From positions 1 to 13,754 of the forward strand of contig DAICZV010000019.1 in the NCBI GenBank assembly GCA_027310975.1: a stretch of 13,754 nucleotides of DNA. The letters are read 5' to 3'. The stretch is from a bacterium (lineage in GTDB: Bacteria > Patescibacteriota > Minisyncoccia > UBA6257 > GWB1-50-10). The position numbers and the translations under genes were made by a program. The notes under the pieces are model-generated. The model saw only the letters and a list, made by a program, of their open reading frames with translations, did not search any database and was not told the DNA's origin. This document shows, one piece after another, positions 11,559 through 13,754 of the stretch (position 1 is its first letter; each line of letters starts with the position of its first letter).

Positions 11559-13298
11559 ATGAAGCTGGGTAACCAGGATATCGCGCAGGTATTCTTTGAT
11601 ATTGCCGATTACTTGGAGATGCAGAGCGTTCCATGGAAGCCGGCGGCTTACCGCCGCGCGGCCGAAGGCATTGAAGGCCTGAGCCAGGATATCGCGGGCA
11701 TCTATCGGGCGGGCGGCCTCAAGGCCTTGATGAAAGTGCCGGGCGTGGGCGAGGCCATCGCCCTAAAACTGGAGGAACTTATTAAGACCGGCCGGCTCAA
11801 ATATTACGAGAAGCTCAAAAAAGCCGTGCCGGTGAACCTGGCCGAGCTTTCCCGCGTGGAAGGCCTGGGGCCGAAGCGCATCTACTTTTTATACAAGAAG
11901 CTCGGTATCAAGAATTTGAAGGATTTGGAAAAAGCCGTAAAGTCCCGCAAGGTGAGCGGCCTTCAGGGTTTCGGCGAAAAGAGCGAGGAACATATCGCCA
12001 AGGGATTGAATTTCGCTAAGGGGAGCGGCAAGCGTTTCGTCCTGGCCCATGCATCTCCGGAGCTTGGGGAAATAGAAAAGACCCTCCTATCCGTGAAGGG
12101 CGTTTCCCGGGCGATTCTGGCCGGTTCGGCCCGGAGAATGAGGGAGACCATCGGCGATGCGGACTTCCTTGTCCTGGCCGCCGACCCGGCGCGGGTGATG
12201 GATGCCTTCACGAAGATGCCGGATGTCGCGAGAGTCCTCGCGCAGGGCGAGACCAAGTCCATGGTTCGCCTCCGGAGCGGCCTCCAGGTGGACGTGCGGG
12301 TGGTGTCCGCGCCATCCTACGGTGCGGCCCTGAACTATTTTACCGGCTCCAAAGAGCATAACGTGGCCCTCCGCACCATCGCCGAAAAACGGGGCTGGAA
12401 GCTCAACGAATACGGCCTCTGGAAAGGCAAAAAATTGCTGGCCGGCCGGACGGAAGAGGAGTTGTATCAGGCCTTCGGCATGGAATACGTTCCGCCGGAG
12501 CTTCGCGAGAATCGCGGAGAGATAGAGCTCGCGCTGAAGGGCCAATTGCCGCATCTTATCGGTTACGGCGACCTTAAGGGCGATTTGCAGACTCAGTCCC
12601 AGTGGACGGACGGCGATGCCCCCATTGAAGAGATGGCCCGGGCGGCCCGGGCGGCCGGCCTCGGTTATATGGCCGTCACCGATCATACCAAGCGCCTGGC
12701 CATGGCCCATGGTCTGGACGAAAAGCGCCTTGCGGCACAAGGGAAAGAAATAGACGAGTTGAATAAAAAATACAATCCGCCGGCTGGCAGAACCAAATTC
12801 AAAATACTAAAAGGTACCGAATGCGACGTATTAAAGGACGGCTCGTTGGATCTGCCCGACCGCGCCCTCGCGAAACTGGATGTCGTGGGCGTTTCGGTTC
12901 ACTCGGCTTTCAATCTGCCCCGAAAGGAGCAGACGGAGAGGATAATCAAAGCGATGGAGAATAAGAACGTGGATATCCTCTTCCACCCGACGGGACGCCT
13001 CATAGACAGGCGGCCGGCCTATGACGTGGATATGAAGGCGGTGATCGCGGCCGCTAAGCGTACGGGCACGGTCTTGGAGATAGACGCTCTGCCGGAGCGG
13101 GCGGATCTAAGCGACGAGCATATCCGCGAGTGCGTCCGAGCCGGGGTAAAAATGTCCATTGACTCCGACGCTCACGCGCCGGGCCACTTTGCCTTTTTAA
13201 AATACGGTATCGCCCAAGCGAGAAGAGGGTGGGCGGGGAAGGCGGATATCATAAACGCCTGGCCGCTTGAGAAAATGCTTAGGTTTTTGAAGAAATAG
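11559..13298 (+). CDS. polX: DNA polymerase X (Pol beta-like) with PHP domain
   Basis: Repair polymerase of family X with a PHP phosphoesterase domain; fills gaps and, in characterised relatives, has 3'-5' exonuclease or AP-endonuclease activity from PHP. At 579 aa it is the usual length. The 8-kDa-like and helix-hairpin-helix region (1-150) includes LMKVPGVGEAIALKLEEL (57-74) and RVEGLGPKRIYFLYKKLG (99-116). Polymerase palm: LAGSARRMRETIGDADFLV (187-205) with metal ligands D200 and D202, and D245 in VDVRVV. NYFTGSKEHN (259-268) is the family signature. PHP domain (about 336-579): TDHTKRLAMAHGL, GTECDVLKDGSLDLPD, VSVHSAF, FHPTGRLIDRR and SIDSDAHAPG are all present, but the first metal motif, usually HxH in DLHxHTxxSDG, reads DLQTQSQWTDG (Q344, Q346). 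It starts 2 nt after the MFS gene. Confidence 0.93.
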   Translation: MKLGNQDIAQVFFDIADYLEMQSVPWKPAAYRRAAEGIEGLSQDIAGIYRAGGLKALMKVPGVGEAIALKLEELIKTGRLKYYEKLKKAVPVNLAELSRVEGLGPKRIYFLYKKLGIKNLKDLEKAVKSRKVSGLQGFGEKSEEHIAKGLNFAKGSGKRFVLAHASPELGEIEKTLLSVKGVSRAILAGSARRMRETIGDADFLVLAADPARVMDAFTKMPDVARVLAQGETKSMVRLRSGLQVDVRVVSAPSYGAALNYFTGSKEHNVALRTIAEKRGWKLNEYGLWKGKKLLAGRTEEELYQAFGMEYVPPELRENRGEIELALKGQLPHLIGYGDLKGDLQTQSQWTDGDAPIEEMARAARAAGLGYMAVTDHTKRLAMAHGLDEKRLAAQGKEIDELNKKYNPPAGRTKFKILKGTECDVLKDGSLDLPDRALAKLDVVGVSVHSAFNLPRKEQTERIIKAMENKNVDILFHPTGRLIDRRPAYDVDMKAVIAAAKRTGTVLEIDALPERADLSDEHIRECVRAGVKMSIDSDAHAPGHFAFLKYGIAQARRGWAGKADIINAWPLEKMLRFLKK

Positions 13299-13318
13299 GC
13301 CTTCTCCCAGTCCGTTTT

Positions 13319-13347
13319 TTGCCGCCTTGCTCAGGCGGGTGTAAAAT
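13319..13347 (+). promoter_or_regulatory. Putative promoter of the NUDIX gene with a palindrome in its spacer
   Basis: TTGCCG (13319-13324) as -35 and TAAAAT (13342-13347) as -10 with a 17-nt spacer; the -10 ends 7 nt before the ATG at 13355, again predicting a leaderless mRNA. The inverted repeat CCGCCT-TGCTC-AGGCGG (13322-13338) fills most of the spacer and could be an operator or, as RNA, part of the 3' end of the polX transcript. A T6 run (13315-13320) precedes rather than follows it, so it is not a standard plus-strand terminator. Confidence 0.45.
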
Positions 13348-13354
13348 AGGGAAG

Positions 13355-13754
13355 ATGAAAGAAAAGGTATCCGTTTCGGCCGGGATAATCGTCTATCGCC
13401 GGACGCCCGAAGGCATCAAATTTCTCCTCCTTTACCACGGCGGCTATTATTGGAACTTCCCCAAGGGCAAGCTCGCGGAAGGGGAGAAGAGCTTTAAGGC
13501 GGCCCTCCGGGAGGTTGAGGAAGAGACGGGGTTAAAGGACAAGGACCTGCGTTTCCGGGACTGGTTCCGGGTGACCGACCGCTTTGTCTTCTATACCAAG
13601 GAAAAAGAGCGCGTCCCGCGCCTCGTCATCTATTACCTCGCGGAGACCACGAAACAGCTCATCACCATCGTTCCCCGCGAGCACCAGGGCTACGCCTGGT
13701 TCCTTTACAAGGACGCGATAAAGATCCTCCGGGCGCCGACGTTGAAAAGGAACC
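13355..13754 (+). CDS. NUDIX hydrolase, Ap4A-hydrolase-like, 3' end cut by window
   Basis: 133 complete codons to the window edge. The start MKEKVSVSAGIIVYRR is a typical NUDIX first strand. WNFPKGKLAEGEKSFKAALR followed by EVEEETGL contains a full Nudix box, GX5EX7REUXEEXGU, from G38 to L60 (G38, E44, R52-E53, E56-E57, G59). The FPKGK lead-in resembles dinucleoside tetraphosphate (Ap4A) hydrolases, and a Tyr-rich later region (LVIYYLAET, HQGYAWFLYKDAIKIL) fits that group, whose members cleave diadenosine polyphosphates in the cytoplasm. The precise substrate is uncertain. No Shine-Dalgarno; the start follows a -10 box at 13342. It sits 56 nt after polX. Confidence 0.85.
   Translation, partial: MKEKVSVSAGIIVYRRTPEGIKFLLLYHGGYYWNFPKGKLAEGEKSFKAALREVEEETGLKDKDLRFRDWFRVTDRFVFYTKEKERVPRLVIYYLAETTKQLITIVPREHQGYAWFLYKDAIKILRAPTLKRN

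Noticed and set aside
12633..12660. Short repeat of CCCGGGCGG
   Set aside because: It encodes MARAARAAGLG inside PolX; a two-unit alanine/arginine codon repeat with no further structure.
13313..13340. Rho-independent terminator after polX
   Set aside because: The T6 run precedes the hairpin instead of following it, and the minus-strand reading is followed by CAAAAAA, so it fits neither direction.
1..13754. CRISPR array, insertion sequence, prophage or defence island
   Set aside because: No spaced direct repeats, terminal inverted repeats, transposase, integrase or phage structural genes were seen in any frame.

Overview
The window reads as a compact, moderately GC-rich bacterial chromosome. 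Genes are packed head to tail with start/stop overlaps, TGA is used as a normal stop, and several proteins are short or divergent. These include a 96-aa EF-like single domain, a Mur ligase lacking its first domain, a half-length MFS protein and a degenerate membrane-anchored Clp ATPase. The protein mix and style suggest a Candidate Phyla Radiation (Patescibacteria, probably Parcubacteria-like) genome. This is inference from family resemblance; no marker gene proves it. Use of TGA as stop argues against the CPR lineages that recode UGA as Gly.

Layout. 1-807: nearly complete holA (DNA polymerase III delta). 806-921: a structured RNA candidate with an intrinsic terminator. 920-1174: rpsT (ribosomal protein S20), the only minus-strand protein gene. 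1175-1242: divergent promoter region. 1243-3107: ruvA overlapping a MurE-like ligase. 3128-5444: a beta-CASP metallo-beta-lactamase nuclease, a LOG/SLOG-family protein and an EF-Tu domain-2-like small protein. 5445-5588: a gap filled by a second copy of the structured RNA element, inverted relative to the first. 5589-8062: an amino-acid permease overlapping an O-antigen ligase/polymerase-like membrane protein, whose 3' end contains a tRNA-Arg(CCG) gene. 8096-11556: a tight cluster of a small membrane protein, a membrane-anchored Clp-like AAA+ protein and a half-size MFS protein. 11559-13298: PolX. 13355-end: a partial NUDIX hydrolase.

The most interesting signals are these. (1) Two long hairpins at 806-886 and 5462-5542 have unrelated stem sequences but a shared 29-nt loop (27/29 identical). 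Their few stem mismatches become G-U wobbles only when both are read in the orientation that aligns the loops, which is a strong internal sign of a conserved RNA. (2) The Clp-like protein has a first AAA+ module without Walker B acidic residues or arginine fingers, lacks recognisable aromatic pore loops in both modules, and is predicted to be membrane anchored. (3) TATAAT-type -10 boxes sit 6-7 nt upstream of several start codons, implying leaderless mRNAs; this spacing also decides the start of the small membrane protein. (4) A tRNA gene is read through in sense by a protein-coding frame.

Functionally the window is mostly housekeeping: replication and repair (holA, ruvA, polX), translation (rpsT, tRNA-Arg), envelope (Mur ligase, O-antigen ligase-like), transport (permease, MFS) and nucleotide or RNA processing (beta-CASP, LOG-like, NUDIX). 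I see no insertion sequence, phage gene, CRISPR array or known defence island. No stretch longer than about 150 nt lacks a gene.
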